DNA from: Pseudomonas sp. 6D_7.1_Bac1
Lineage (GTDB): Bacteria > Pseudomonadota > Gammaproteobacteria > Pseudomonadales > Pseudomonadaceae
DNA: 64,000 nucleotides
Direction: 5' to 3'
NCBI RefSeq assembly: GCF_025465945.1
Contig: NZ_JANLNW010000044.1
Span: forward strand, 62,001 to 126,000
A program made the translations under genes and the position numbers. The notes beneath the pieces are model-generated. The model worked only from the letters and a program-made list of their open reading frames with translations. It made no database searches and was not told where the DNA came from. Below, piece after piece: positions 33,282 to 41,116 of the stretch. The stretch's first letter is position 1; every line of letters starts with the position of its first letter.

Positions 33282-34793
33282 GTGCCGCGTCGCATCAGCA
33301 GAGAGTTGAAGACTCTCAGTGTTTGGGCTTTATCGTTAGCAATCAGCGGCTGCATCGGAACCGGAGGTATTGCCCCACAGGGCAAGGCATTCGACGCCAA
33401 CACATTGGCCACCGACGAGGCCATTCAAAGCGCCGCCAAGGACGCTTATTGGCCCACCGCGCAGTGGTGGCAGGCCTATGGTGACCCGCAACTCAATCAC
33501 TGGATCGACCTCGCCGTGCAAGGCAGCCCGAGCATGGCCATGGCTGCCGCCCGTGTGCGCCAGGCCCGAGCCATGGCCGGTGTTGCCGAGTCCGCCGAGT
33601 CATTGCAGGTCAATGGCCAATCCACCCTCAAGCGCCACAACTGGCCCACCGATCAGTTCTACGGTCCTGGGGAGCTGGCCAACACCACCACCTGGGACAA
33701 CAACGCCGCCCTCGGTTTCAGCTATGCCCTCGACCTTTGGGGCCGTGAAAGCAACGCCACCGAGCGCGCCGTCGACATGGCCCACATGAGCGCCGCCGAA
33801 GCGCGCATGGCGCAGCTCGAACTGCAGAACAACGTGGTCCGCGCCTACATCCAGTTGTCGCTGCATTACGCGCAGCGGGACATCGTGACCGCGACCCTCA
33901 AGCAGCAACAGCAGATTCTCGACCTCGCGCAAAAGCGTCTGGACGGTGGCATCGGCACCCATTTCGAAGTCAGCCAGGCACAAACCCCGTTACCGGAAAC
34001 CCACCGGCAACTGGACGCGCTGGACGAAGAAATCGCCCTGAGCCGCAACCAACTCGCCGCACTGGCCGGCAAGGGGCCGGGGGAGGGCGCACGTTTGCAG
34101 CGCCCGACGCTGTCTTTGGGCGCCGCACTGAAACTGCCTTCGGCGTTGCCCGCGCAGTTGCTCGGCCAACGGCCGGATGTGGTCGCCAGTCGCTGGCAAG
34201 TGGCAGCCCAGGCGCGCGGTATCGAGGTGGCGTACGCCGGGTTCTACCCCAACGTCGATCTGGTCGGCAGCCTCGGTTACATGGCCACCGGCGGTGGAGC
34301 GCTGGAGTTCCTCACCGGCAAGAAGCTCAACTACAACGTCGGACCGGCGATCTCCTTGCCGATCTTCGACGGTGGGCGTTTGCGCTCGGAGCTGGGTGAA
34401 GCCTCGGCCGGCTATGACATCGCCGTGGCCAAGTACAACCAGACCCTGGTCAATGCGCTCAAAAGTATCTCCGACCAGTTGATCCGCCGCGAGTCTATGG
34501 ACAAGCAGCAAACCTTCGCCGCCGAGTCGGTGGCCGCAGCGCAGAAAACCTACGACATCGCGATGATCGCCTACCAGCGCGGACTCACCGACTACCTCAA
34601 CGTGCTCAACGCCCAGAGCCTGTTGTTCAAGCAGCAGCAAGTGCAACAACAGGTTCAGGCTGCACGCTTGAGTGCCCATGCCGAACTGGTCACCGCCCTC
34701 GGTGGCGGGCTTGGCGCGGGTAACGACGTGCCGAATGCCCAACAGACTGAAGCGCCGAAAACCCCGGCCCTTCTGAAGAGCATCGTGAATTGA
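33282..34793 (+). CDS. Outer-membrane efflux lipoprotein (OprM/NodT type)
   Basis: 503 aa. Signal peptide with lipobox ISGC near residue 24, then two TolC-like repeats (AARVRQARAMAGVAESAESL; LGFSYALDLWGRESNATERAVDM ... and the LPAQLLGQRPDVVASRWQVAAQARGIEVAYAGFYPNVDL block in pieces) ending in DYLNVLNAQSLLF. It is the trimeric exit duct of a tripartite pump. The start is GTG with AGGAA nine bases upstream. It heads an operon with FUSC, DUF1656 and HlyD genes, although a REPIN sits before the FUSC gene. Confidence 0.9.
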   Translation: MPRRISRELKTLSVWALSLAISGCIGTGGIAPQGKAFDANTLATDEAIQSAAKDAYWPTAQWWQAYGDPQLNHWIDLAVQGSPSMAMAAARVRQARAMAGVAESAESLQVNGQSTLKRHNWPTDQFYGPGELANTTTWDNNAALGFSYALDLWGRESNATERAVDMAHMSAAEARMAQLELQNNVVRAYIQLSLHYAQRDIVTATLKQQQQILDLAQKRLDGGIGTHFEVSQAQTPLPETHRQLDALDEEIALSRNQLAALAGKGPGEGARLQRPTLSLGAALKLPSALPAQLLGQRPDVVASRWQVAAQARGIEVAYAGFYPNVDLVGSLGYMATGGGALEFLTGKKLNYNVGPAISLPIFDGGRLRSELGEASAGYDIAVAKYNQTLVNALKSISDQLIRRESMDKQQTFAAESVAAAQKTYDIAMIAYQRGLTDYLNVLNAQSLLFKQQQVQQQVQAARLSAHAELVTALGGGLGAGNDVPNAQQTEAPKTPALLKSIVN

Positions 34794-34804
34794 ACGCAAA
34801 CCCT

Positions 34805-34892
34805 GTGGGAGCGAGCTTGCTCGCGAAGAGGGAGTATCAGTCAGCATCCATGTCGCCTGACACACTGCCTTCGCGAGCAGGCTCGCTCCCAC
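34805..34892. repeat. REPIN inside the efflux operon (GTGGGAGCGAG type)
   Basis: GTGGGAGCGAGCTTGCTCGC facing TTCGCGAGCAGGCTCGCTCCCAC, with a TC-rich loop. It fills the 139-base gap between the outer-membrane gene and the FUSC gene and may modulate differential expression. Confidence 0.92.
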
Positions 34893-34932
34893 AAGTTCCG
34901 AGACTTGACTGAATTTCACTGAGCAGGATTTC

Positions 34933-37119
34933 ATGACTCCCTTGCCTGCACCGCTGCGCTGGCTGTATTCCCTTGAGTGGCGCCGGGGTTTTTTCGACTG
35001 GGCACGCAGTGACGGCGTGACCTGGGTCTACATCTTCAAGGTATTGATCGCCGCGTTCCTGACCCTCTGGCTGGCCATGCGCCTGGAACTGCCGCAACCA
35101 CGCACGGCAATGATCACCGTGTTCATCGTCATGCAACCGCAGAGCGGTCAAGTGTTCGCCAAGAGTTTCTATCGCTTCCTTGGCACGTTGGCTGGCTCGG
35201 CGGTGATGGTCGCGCTGATTGCCTTGTTCGCGCAGAACACCGAGCTGTTCCTCGGCTCGCTGGCGATCTGGGTCGGCATCTGCACGGCGGGCGCAGCGCG
35301 TTATCGTAACTTTCGCGCCTATGGTTTTGTGCTCGCCGGTTACACCGCCGCGATGGTCGGTTTGCCGGCGCTGGCACACGCGGACGGCGCCTTCATGGCG
35401 GCGGTCTGGCGGGTGCTGGAAATCTCCCTGGGGATTCTCTGCTCGACCCTGGTCAGCGCCGCGATCCTCCCGCAAACCGCCAGCGCGGCGATGCGCAACG
35501 CCTTGTATCAACGCTTCGGAGTGTTCGCGCTGTTCGTCACCGACGGCCTGCGCGGGCGCAGCCAACGCGACGCTTTCGAAGCCGGCAACGTACGTTTCAT
35601 CGCCGAAGCTGTCGGCCTCGAGGGCTTGCGCAGCGTCACTGTGTTCGAAGACCCGCACATGCGTCGACGCAACGGTCGGCTCAGTCGGCTGAACAGCGAG
35701 TTCATGGGTATCACCACCCGTTTCAATGCCTTGCACCAATTGCTCGAACGCTTGCGCAGCAGTGGCGCCGATCATGTGGTGGCGGCGATCAAACCGGGGT
35801 TGCAGGACCTGGCCGAATTGCTTGATGGCTTCTCGGGGCGTGCGCTGACCCATGCCGATGCGGCGCGTCTGGCGGCGCAATTGGCGGCCTATAAAGAAGG
35901 GCTGCCAGCACGTGTGCGCAGCTTGCGGGCGATCTTTCAGGAGGGCGAGCCGAGCGACGCCGAGCAACTGGATTTTCACACCGCGTACGAGTTGCTCTAT
36001 CGCTTCGTCGACGAGCTGCACAGTTATGCACAGACCCACGCTTCACTGGCCGAGCACCGTCACGAACGTGAGCAATGGGATGAACCCTACACCCCGAAAA
36101 CCAACTGGCTGGCCTCGGCCGCTGCGGGCATTCGGGCGTCGTTCATTCTGATCGTGCTGGGCAGTTATTGGGTCGCCACCGCGTGGCCAAGCGGTGCGAC
36201 CATGACCTTGATCGCTGCCGCCACGGTCGGCCTGTCGGCGGCCACCCCGAACCCCAAACGCATGGCGTTCCAGATGGCCTGCGGGACGTTGCTCGGGGCG
36301 CTGATCGGTTTCGTCGAGATGTTTTTCATCTTCCCGTGGATCGACGGTTTCCCGTTGCTTTGCGTGATGCTCGCACCGGTAATCGTGCTCGGTTCGTTCC
36401 TCACGTCACGGCCGCATTACGCCGGTGTCGGCCTGGGCTTGTTGATTTTTTTCAGCACCGGTTCCGTGCCGGACAACCTGACCGTCTACAACCCTTACAC
36501 CTTCATCAATGACTACATCGCCATGGTCATGGGCATGCTGGTCTGTGCGGCGGCCGGGGCGATCATCTTGCCGCCCAACAGCCGCTGGTTATGGCGACGT
36601 CTGGAGCAGGACTTGCGCGGGCAAGTGGTGTTCGCCATCAGCGGCAAACTCAAGGGGTTGGCTTCAAGTTTTGAAAGCAGCACCCGCGATCTGGTGCATC
36701 AGGCGTATGGCCTGGCCGCCGGGCAACCGCAGGTGCAACGCGATCTGCTGCGCTGGATGTTCGTGGTGCTGGAAGTCGGCCACGCGATCATCGAGTTGCG
36801 TAAGGAACAGGCGATCCTTCCGGTACATCCCGCCTATGCCGAAACCCAACCGTGGCGCCAGGCAATCCGGGTCATGGGGCGCTCGCTGGTGCGGCTGTTT
36901 CTGCAACCGAGCCAGAGCAATCTGGAGCGCAGTCTGGTCGCCGTCGACCACGCCATCAGCCGCGTCCAGGCCACCGACGAACCGTTCGCCCCGCACTTCG
37001 ACACCTCGGCCTTGCGTCGGGTGAAGAGCTACCTGCATTTCATCCGCACATCGTTGCTCGACCCGCAATCGCCGCTGGCGGCGCTCGCTGCCCCTCAAGG
37101 ACCTGACCATGCCTCGTGA
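34933..37119 (+). CDS. FUSC-family transporter (AaeB-like)
   Basis: 728 aa. Two hydrophobic blocks of about six helices each (near 30-170 and 395-530) flank a large cytoplasmic region, and each block bears the LQPRTAMITVFIVMQPQSGQVFAK-like or TWPSGATMTLIAAATVGL-like FUSC pattern. AaeB exports aromatic carboxylic acids such as p-hydroxybenzoate; fusaric-acid resistance proteins share the fold. The stop overlaps the DUF1656 start by 11 bases. With HlyD and the outer-membrane lipoprotein it should form a full tripartite pump. Confidence 0.9.
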   Translation: MTPLPAPLRWLYSLEWRRGFFDWARSDGVTWVYIFKVLIAAFLTLWLAMRLELPQPRTAMITVFIVMQPQSGQVFAKSFYRFLGTLAGSAVMVALIALFAQNTELFLGSLAIWVGICTAGAARYRNFRAYGFVLAGYTAAMVGLPALAHADGAFMAAVWRVLEISLGILCSTLVSAAILPQTASAAMRNALYQRFGVFALFVTDGLRGRSQRDAFEAGNVRFIAEAVGLEGLRSVTVFEDPHMRRRNGRLSRLNSEFMGITTRFNALHQLLERLRSSGADHVVAAIKPGLQDLAELLDGFSGRALTHADAARLAAQLAAYKEGLPARVRSLRAIFQEGEPSDAEQLDFHTAYELLYRFVDELHSYAQTHASLAEHRHEREQWDEPYTPKTNWLASAAAGIRASFILIVLGSYWVATAWPSGATMTLIAAATVGLSAATPNPKRMAFQMACGTLLGALIGFVEMFFIFPWIDGFPLLCVMLAPVIVLGSFLTSRPHYAGVGLGLLIFFSTGSVPDNLTVYNPYTFINDYIAMVMGMLVCAAAGAIILPPNSRWLWRRLEQDLRGQVVFAISGKLKGLASSFESSTRDLVHQAYGLAAGQPQVQRDLLRWMFVVLEVGHAIIELRKEQAILPVHPAYAETQPWRQAIRVMGRSLVRLFLQPSQSNLERSLVAVDHAISRVQATDEPFAPHFDTSALRRVKSYLHFIRTSLLDPQSPLAALAAPQGPDHAS

Positions 37120-37309
37120 AATCGCCTTCCACGGCGTGTACATGCCGACCATGACCCTGATGTTTTTCATCGCTGCGGCAGTGGCCTGGGCGCTGGACCG
37201 GTTTCTCTCCGGGTTCGATCTGTACCGCTTCTTCTGGCACCCGGCACTGCTGCGCCTGAGCCTCTTTACCTGTTTGTTCGGCGCCCTCGCGCTGACTGTT
37301 TACCCTTGA
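37109..37309 (+). CDS. DUF1656 small membrane protein (AaeX-like)
   Basis: 66 aa. It has two hydrophobic helices (MTLMFFIAAAVAWALDRFL and LLRLSLFTCLFGALALTVYP) with FHGVYMPTM before them. AaeX in E. coli is a similar small protein encoded with AaeA and AaeB. The ATG lies within the end of the FUSC gene, and the HlyD start follows 10 bases after the stop, so the three genes are tightly coupled. Confidence 0.88.
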   Translation: MPREIAFHGVYMPTMTLMFFIAAAVAWALDRFLSGFDLYRFFWHPALLRLSLFTCLFGALALTVYP

Positions 37310-37319
37310 GACCGATTCG

Positions 37320-38183
37320 ATGAAAAAGCTCTTCAGTCTGCTCGCGACCTTGTTGGTACTGGCCCTCGCGCTGTGGATCGGCCGGACCCTCTGGGTGCAT
37401 TACATGGACACCCCGTGGACTCGCGATGGCCGGGTGCGCGCCGACATCATCAACGTCGCCGCCGACGTCACCGGCGAAGTGATCGACGTCCCGGTGCGTG
37501 ACAACCAGTTGGTGAAAAAGGGCGACCTGCTGATGCAGATCGATCCCGAGCACTACCAGATCGCGGTGAAACAGGCGCAGTCACTGGTGGCGTCACGCAA
37601 GGCCACCTGGGAGATGCGCAAGGTCAACGCGCATCGCCGCGCCGATCTCGACAACCTGGTGATCTCCAAGGAAAACCGCGACGACGCCAGCAACATCGCC
37701 GACTCGGCACTGGCCGATTACCAACACGCCCAGGCTCAGCTGGAAGCGGCAGAGTTGAACCTCAAACGCACCAAAGTGCTGGCGGCGGTGGACGGTTATG
37801 TCACCAACCTCAACGTCCATCGCGGCGACTATGCGCGCATCGGCGAAGCGAAAATGGCCGTGGTCGACCTGAACTCGTTCTGGGTCTACGGCTTCTTCGA
37901 AGAAACCAAACTGCCTCATGTGAAGGTCGGCGATAAGGCCGACATGCAATTGATGAGCGGTGAAGTGCTCAAGGGGCATGTTGAAAGTATTTCGCGCGGC
38001 ATCTACGACCGCGACAACCCGGAAAGCCGCGAGCTGATCGCCGACGTGAATCCGACCTTCAACTGGGTGCGTTTGGCCCAACGGGTGCCGGTGCGGATTC
38101 ACATTGATGAAGTGCCGGACGGTGTGCTGCTGGCGGCGGGGATTACGTGCACGGTGGTGGTGAAGCAGGCGGGCGGGGAGTAA
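37320..38183 (+). CDS. HlyD-family membrane-fusion protein (AaeA-like)
   Basis: 287 aa. One N-terminal anchor (LFSLLATLLVLALALWIGRTLW), the biotinyl-lipoyl-like hairpin (VRADIINVAADVTGEVIDVPV ... NQLVKKGDLLMQIDPEHY), a coiled-coil stretch (~75-130) and the barrel domain (LNSFWVYGFFEETKLPHVKVGDKADM). It links the inner-membrane FUSC protein to the outer-membrane duct across the periplasm. Last gene of the operon. Confidence 0.9.
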   Translation: MKKLFSLLATLLVLALALWIGRTLWVHYMDTPWTRDGRVRADIINVAADVTGEVIDVPVRDNQLVKKGDLLMQIDPEHYQIAVKQAQSLVASRKATWEMRKVNAHRRADLDNLVISKENRDDASNIADSALADYQHAQAQLEAAELNLKRTKVLAAVDGYVTNLNVHRGDYARIGEAKMAVVDLNSFWVYGFFEETKLPHVKVGDKADMQLMSGEVLKGHVESISRGIYDRDNPESRELIADVNPTFNWVRLAQRVPVRIHIDEVPDGVLLAAGITCTVVVKQAGGE

Positions 38184-38203
38184 CTGCTAGACCGAGTCGC
38201 CTG

Positions 38204-38227
38204 CTTCGCGAGCAAGCTCGCTCCCAC
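38204..38227. repeat. Single REP element
   Basis: TTCGCGAGCAAGCTCGCTCCCAC, one half of the GTGGGAGCGAG-type repeat, without a facing partner nearby. It lies just after the efflux operon. Confidence 0.85.
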
Positions 38228-38274
38228 ACTAGATCTTCAGCGAACACACGATATGTGCACGAAGGAGGTCAACT

Positions 38275-38362
38275 GTGGGAGCGAGCCTGCTCGCGATGAC
38301 GGCATCACATTCAACATCAACATTGACTGATCCTCCGCTATCGCGAGCAGGCTCGCTCCCAC
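38275..38362. repeat. REPIN (GTGGGAGCGAG type)
   Basis: Facing pair of GTGGGAGCGAGCCTGCTCGC copies. A further degenerate fragment (GGCAAGCCCCCTCGCCAC at 38392-38409) follows, so three repeat remnants cluster between the efflux operon and the DUF6124 stop codon. Confidence 0.92.
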
Positions 38363-38429
38363 ATGGATTGCGCTTGACTGACAGGCATTAGGGCAAGCCC
38401 CCTCGCCACAATGACTGACGCCGGATTGG

Positions 38430-38804
38430 TTACTGCGCAGAATCCGGTGGATCAAGGTGATCCAGCGCCCGATTCACCGCCAACTCGGCCAGCGAGATCA
38501 TCTGCTGAATCCCCAGCGCGGTATTGCGCTTGGGCCCTTCAAGCTCAAACGCCAGATCGCTGGCCATGACATTCACCGAGGCGAGCGTCTCGCAGGCGTG
38601 CGCCAGCAGGGTTTCGCTGTCGACGTCGGGGGCAATGACGAAAATGCAGCCGGGACGTCGGTCGGCCAACATTGCCTTGGTCTCGGGCAGTACCAGGTAA
38701 TGGTCGAGCGCACGGTGCGCGGCGGCGTGGAGTTCTTTCGAGTCGAGAGAGGCGTAGGGGGAAGTGCTTTCGGTATCAGGGGGATTTGGAGTGGCTTTGA
38801 ACAT
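38430..38804 (-). CDS. DUF6124 family protein with an elaborate leader
   Basis: 124 aa, beginning MFKATPNPPDTESTSPYASL. The conserved core is LHAAAHRALDHYL, IFVIAPDVDSETLLAHACETLASVNVMASDLAFELEGPKRNTALGIQQMISLAELAVNRALD. The family is Pseudomonas-specific, of unknown function. The ATG at 38804 has GGAG 7 bases upstream; an ATG two codons earlier sits too close to the ribosome site. The mRNA leader upstream (about 38829-39020) is highly structured and may regulate the gene. Confidence 0.78.
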   Translation of the reverse strand: MFKATPNPPDTESTSPYASLDSKELHAAAHRALDHYLVLPETKAMLADRRPGCIFVIAPDVDSETLLAHACETLASVNVMASDLAFELEGPKRNTALGIQQMISLAELAVNRALDHLDPPDSAQ

Positions 38805-38828
38805 GGTCATGCTCCTATGGGTGAAGTC

Positions 38829-39020
38829 CCTCCTCATTAGCTACCACGCAAATTAAGGAGGCGACTGTACACAGGGTGGTAGACCGGTCATAGGAACCCG
38901 GCAGGCCGAAGCCTCCCATGCACAGCCGCCATAAAGCAGCCAGCATAAAAAAACGCCCTGAGGCGTTCTGGGTCTATGAGAAATCCGGGCTACCACACCC
39001 GATCGCTGAATTGGCAGCGA
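38829..39020 (-). ncRNA. Candidate structured cis-regulatory RNA upstream of the DUF6124 gene
   Basis: In minus-strand RNA, GGGTGTGGTAGCCCGG (39000-38985) pairs with CCGGTCTACCACCC (38887-38874), and inside it TCATAGACCC (38979-38970) pairs with GGGTTCCTATGA (38899-38888). These nested stems enclose an intrinsic terminator (AACGCC/GGCGTT plus U7, 38967-38947) and an AGGC-UUCG-GCCT hairpin (38914-38903). A preceding hairpin TCGCTG/CAGCGA lies at 39020-39003. Downstream, GTGGTAG (38848-38842) could compete for the CTACCAC strand, next to a CCTCCT...AGGAGG helix (38861-38829). The base pairing is seen directly; the function as attenuator or switch is inferred. Confidence 0.6.
38947..38967 (-). 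terminator. Intrinsic terminator inside the DUF6124 leader
   Basis: On the minus strand AACGCC-TCAG-GGCGTT is followed immediately by seven U residues. It precedes the coding sequence by about 145 bases, so it would cause premature termination unless an alternative fold forms. Confidence 0.8.
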
Positions 39021-39136
39021 CCCGAAAAGGTTATCCGTCCCCCATCCCCCAGCGCAACCGTCAAAACGTGTCGGAACCGTCCTCAGAAGCGCGGGCCATT
39101 GTCCTTCAAAAACCTACGCGACATAAACGTCCTTTT

Positions 39137-39166
39137 GATCGCTCCCACTCTTGAGTGGGAGCGATC
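39137..39166. repeat. Perfect REP-like palindrome after the SnoaL-like gene
   Basis: GATCGCTCCCACTC and GAGTGGGAGCGATC flank a TT spacer in a perfect palindrome just past the SnoaL-like stop codon. The bases resemble a compacted REP. There is no T-run on the minus side, so it is not an obvious terminator. Confidence 0.7.
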
Positions 39167-39170
39167 TCAT

Positions 39171-39569
39171 TCAACCTTGGCAATACGTCTCATGCAAATG
39201 CCGCCACTGCAACGCACCAGACGGCAGCTTTTCAATCACCGCCGTCGCACGCCGATCGTTCAACACGCCGCTCGCATCGGATTGCAGTTCGCGATAGCTG
39301 ACGGTGGCGCCGCCTGCGTGTTGGTCGATCCCACGCAGTTCGCTCAGGCTGATTCGTAATCCTGGACGAGCGCCACCGAGTTTGTCGAACAGCTCACTCA
39401 ACGCCGGAAAATCCAGCGCATTGCCGTTGGGTACGATCATCGAAATCTGCGGCGAGAAGCGCGCCAGTAACTGTGTCAGTACGTCTCTGTCGGCGGTGCC
39501 GGAAAACCATTGCTCGATGTCGATGAGGGTCTGGGTTACTTCGTTGAAGTAGGGGGTGTAATCGGTCAT
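39171..39569 (-). CDS. SnoaL/NTF2-like domain protein
   Basis: 132 aa, small alpha+beta barrel-like protein (FNEVTQTLIDIEQWFSGTADRDVLTQLLARFSPQISMIVPNG, and ELRGIDQHAGGATVSYRELQS, HLHETYC). This is the size and pattern of SnoaL-like or DUF4440 proteins, which include isomerases and ligand-binding subunits. The ATG at 39569 has AAGGA six bases upstream and is preferred to the ATG at 39575, which abuts it. It probably forms a unit with the SDR gene 50 bases upstream. No catalytic function is assigned. Confidence 0.7.
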   Translation of the reverse strand: MTDYTPYFNEVTQTLIDIEQWFSGTADRDVLTQLLARFSPQISMIVPNGNALDFPALSELFDKLGGARPGLRISLSELRGIDQHAGGATVSYRELQSDASGVLNDRRATAVIEKLPSGALQWRHLHETYCQG

Positions 39570-39619
39570 GTTCATTCCTTGAAATGGACGCGTGGCAGAA
39601 GTGCCGTTGTGCTGAATGT

Positions 39620-40444
39620 TTAAAGGTGGCCAGTCAGGCCAAACCGCTTCATCAACCCGCTTTCCAGCAAGCCCTTGGGCAGCAACCCCGCCAGCAGCGG
39701 TAACGCCCGGCTGCCATTGCCCAGACGCAGCAAGCGCGGCGGTTTGCTGTGCTGCACGGCCTTGAGCAGATCGCCGGCAAACTGGCTCGCCGGGGTCGGG
39801 TTGTCCTGAGAGGCCTTGGCCCGGGCGCGAATGCCTTCGCGCAGCGGCCACCAGGGCGACTGCTCGGTGATCAGCAGTTCGGCTTCAACGCCGGCGTTCC
39901 TGGCGAAACTGGAGGCGATGGCGCCGGGCTGGACTTCCATCACCCGAATACCAAACGGCGCCAGTTCCATGCGCAACGCGTCGCTCAAGGCATGCACCGC
40001 GGCTTTCGAGGCGCAATAGGCACCGGCGAACGGCGTGACCAACACACCGGAGACGCTGCCGATGTTCACCACCAGGCCTTTGCTGCGACGCAATACCGCA
40101 AACATCGCACGGGTGACGCCGACGATGGCGAACACGTTGGTTTCGAACTGGCGTTGCATGGCTTCTACACCGCCGTCGAGCAGCGGCCCCATGGCACCGT
40201 AACCGGCGTTGTTGATCAGTACGTCGAGACCGCCGTGCTGCTGGTTGATCCGCTCGCCCAAGTGTTCCAGCGCCGGCCCGTCATTGACGTCCAGTTGCAC
40301 CGCGGTGAACCCGGCCGCCGCGAGTATCGCCACATCCTCAGCCTTGCGCGCCGTGGCCCAGACCTCGAAACCGGCGCCTTTGAAAGCGTCGGCCAGGGCG
40401 CGGCCGATACCGCTGGAACAACCGGTGATCAACGCGATGGGCAT
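39620..40444 (-). CDS. Short-chain dehydrogenase/reductase
   Basis: 274 aa classical SDR. It has TGCSSGIGRALADAF (~8-22) for cofactor, INNAGYGAMGPL (~80-91), Ser in VVNIGSVSGVL (~131) and Tyr/Lys in GAYCASKAAVHAL (~145-157). Similar proteins reduce ketones of varied size, and the specificity is unknown. The ATG at 40444 is chosen because the two preceding in-frame starts lie upstream of MPIALITG, the normal SDR start. Neighbours are a small membrane protein upstream and the SnoaL-like protein downstream. Confidence 0.87.
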   Translation of the reverse strand: MPIALITGCSSGIGRALADAFKGAGFEVWATARKAEDVAILAAAGFTAVQLDVNDGPALEHLGERINQQHGGLDVLINNAGYGAMGPLLDGGVEAMQRQFETNVFAIVGVTRAMFAVLRRSKGLVVNIGSVSGVLVTPFAGAYCASKAAVHALSDALRMELAPFGIRVMEVQPGAIASSFARNAGVEAELLITEQSPWWPLREGIRARAKASQDNPTPASQFAGDLLKAVQHSKPPRLLRLGNGSRALPLLAGLLPKGLLESGLMKRFGLTGHL

Positions 40445-40483
40445 GGCGCGGTCCTTGTGCAAGAAGAGGGGGGAAGTGAAGGA

Positions 40484-40948
40484 TCAGTCAGAGAAACTAC
40501 CCTGCAAACGCTCGGCGCGAAACTCCAGGGTTTGTGGGCGATAGCCAGGACGCAGCGGTGGCATCGGCAAGCAGTCTTCCCAATCGGCGCCGGCCTGCAA
40601 TTCGCCGGGGCCTCGGTAGCGCGGCGCGGCGTATTGATTGTCCGCCAGGTTGACGGTATCGCCCGGCGCATAGGCCGCGATCCGCCAGCGTAATTCGGTC
40701 AGCGGTACATCATTGCCGTTATTGAGCTTCAGTAGCAGCGGGCGATCGGCCGGGCAGTGTTCCGGTGCGTAGGTGATGCGTAACTCCAGCCGCGCCAGTT
40801 GCTTGATCTCGCGGTTGTCCAGCCACATGACCCACGTGGCCACCAGCCCCAGCCCGATGGCCGCCGCCAGCGATACCGGCAAGGCTTTGGCCGGATAGCG
40901 CAGCAACAGGATCAGCCAGGTGATGACCAGCAGGACGCCGATGAACAT
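40484..40948 (-). CDS. Small membrane-anchored protein of unknown function
   Basis: 154 aa. The N-terminal 45 residues hold two hydrophobic helices (MFIGVLLVITWLILLLRYP and VSLAAAIGLGLVATWVMWL). The remainder looks like a periplasmic beta-sandwich (ARLELRITYAPEHCPADRPLLLKLNNGNDVPLTELRWRIAAYAPG in pieces, then QAGADWEDCLPMPPLRPGYRP). It has two cysteines that could form a disulfide. Homologues are sometimes labelled multidrug transporter, which the sequence does not support. It lies 39 bases before the SDR gene on the same strand. Confidence 0.65.
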   Translation of the reverse strand: MFIGVLLVITWLILLLRYPAKALPVSLAAAIGLGLVATWVMWLDNREIKQLARLELRITYAPEHCPADRPLLLKLNNGNDVPLTELRWRIAAYAPGDTVNLADNQYAAPRYRGPGELQAGADWEDCLPMPPLRPGYRPQTLEFRAERLQGSFSD

Positions 40949-41116
40949 GCTTCAAACCCTCCGAGAGTGCATGGTTACCATCCTACCGAAGGCCTGCACT
41001 TCTGGACATCGGCGCAATGCAATGGATACCGTTGATCGGCACTGTAACTTCTGACAGTAGCTGTTATTGCCGGGAATGGGTTACACCCTGTGGACAAACT
41101 AGGATGAGGTTGCGCC

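Noticed and set aside
38918..39154. 78-codon plus-strand frame across the DUF6124 leader
   Set aside because: It runs antisense through the terminator and the nested stems and has no ribosome site; the RNA structure explains the sequence better.
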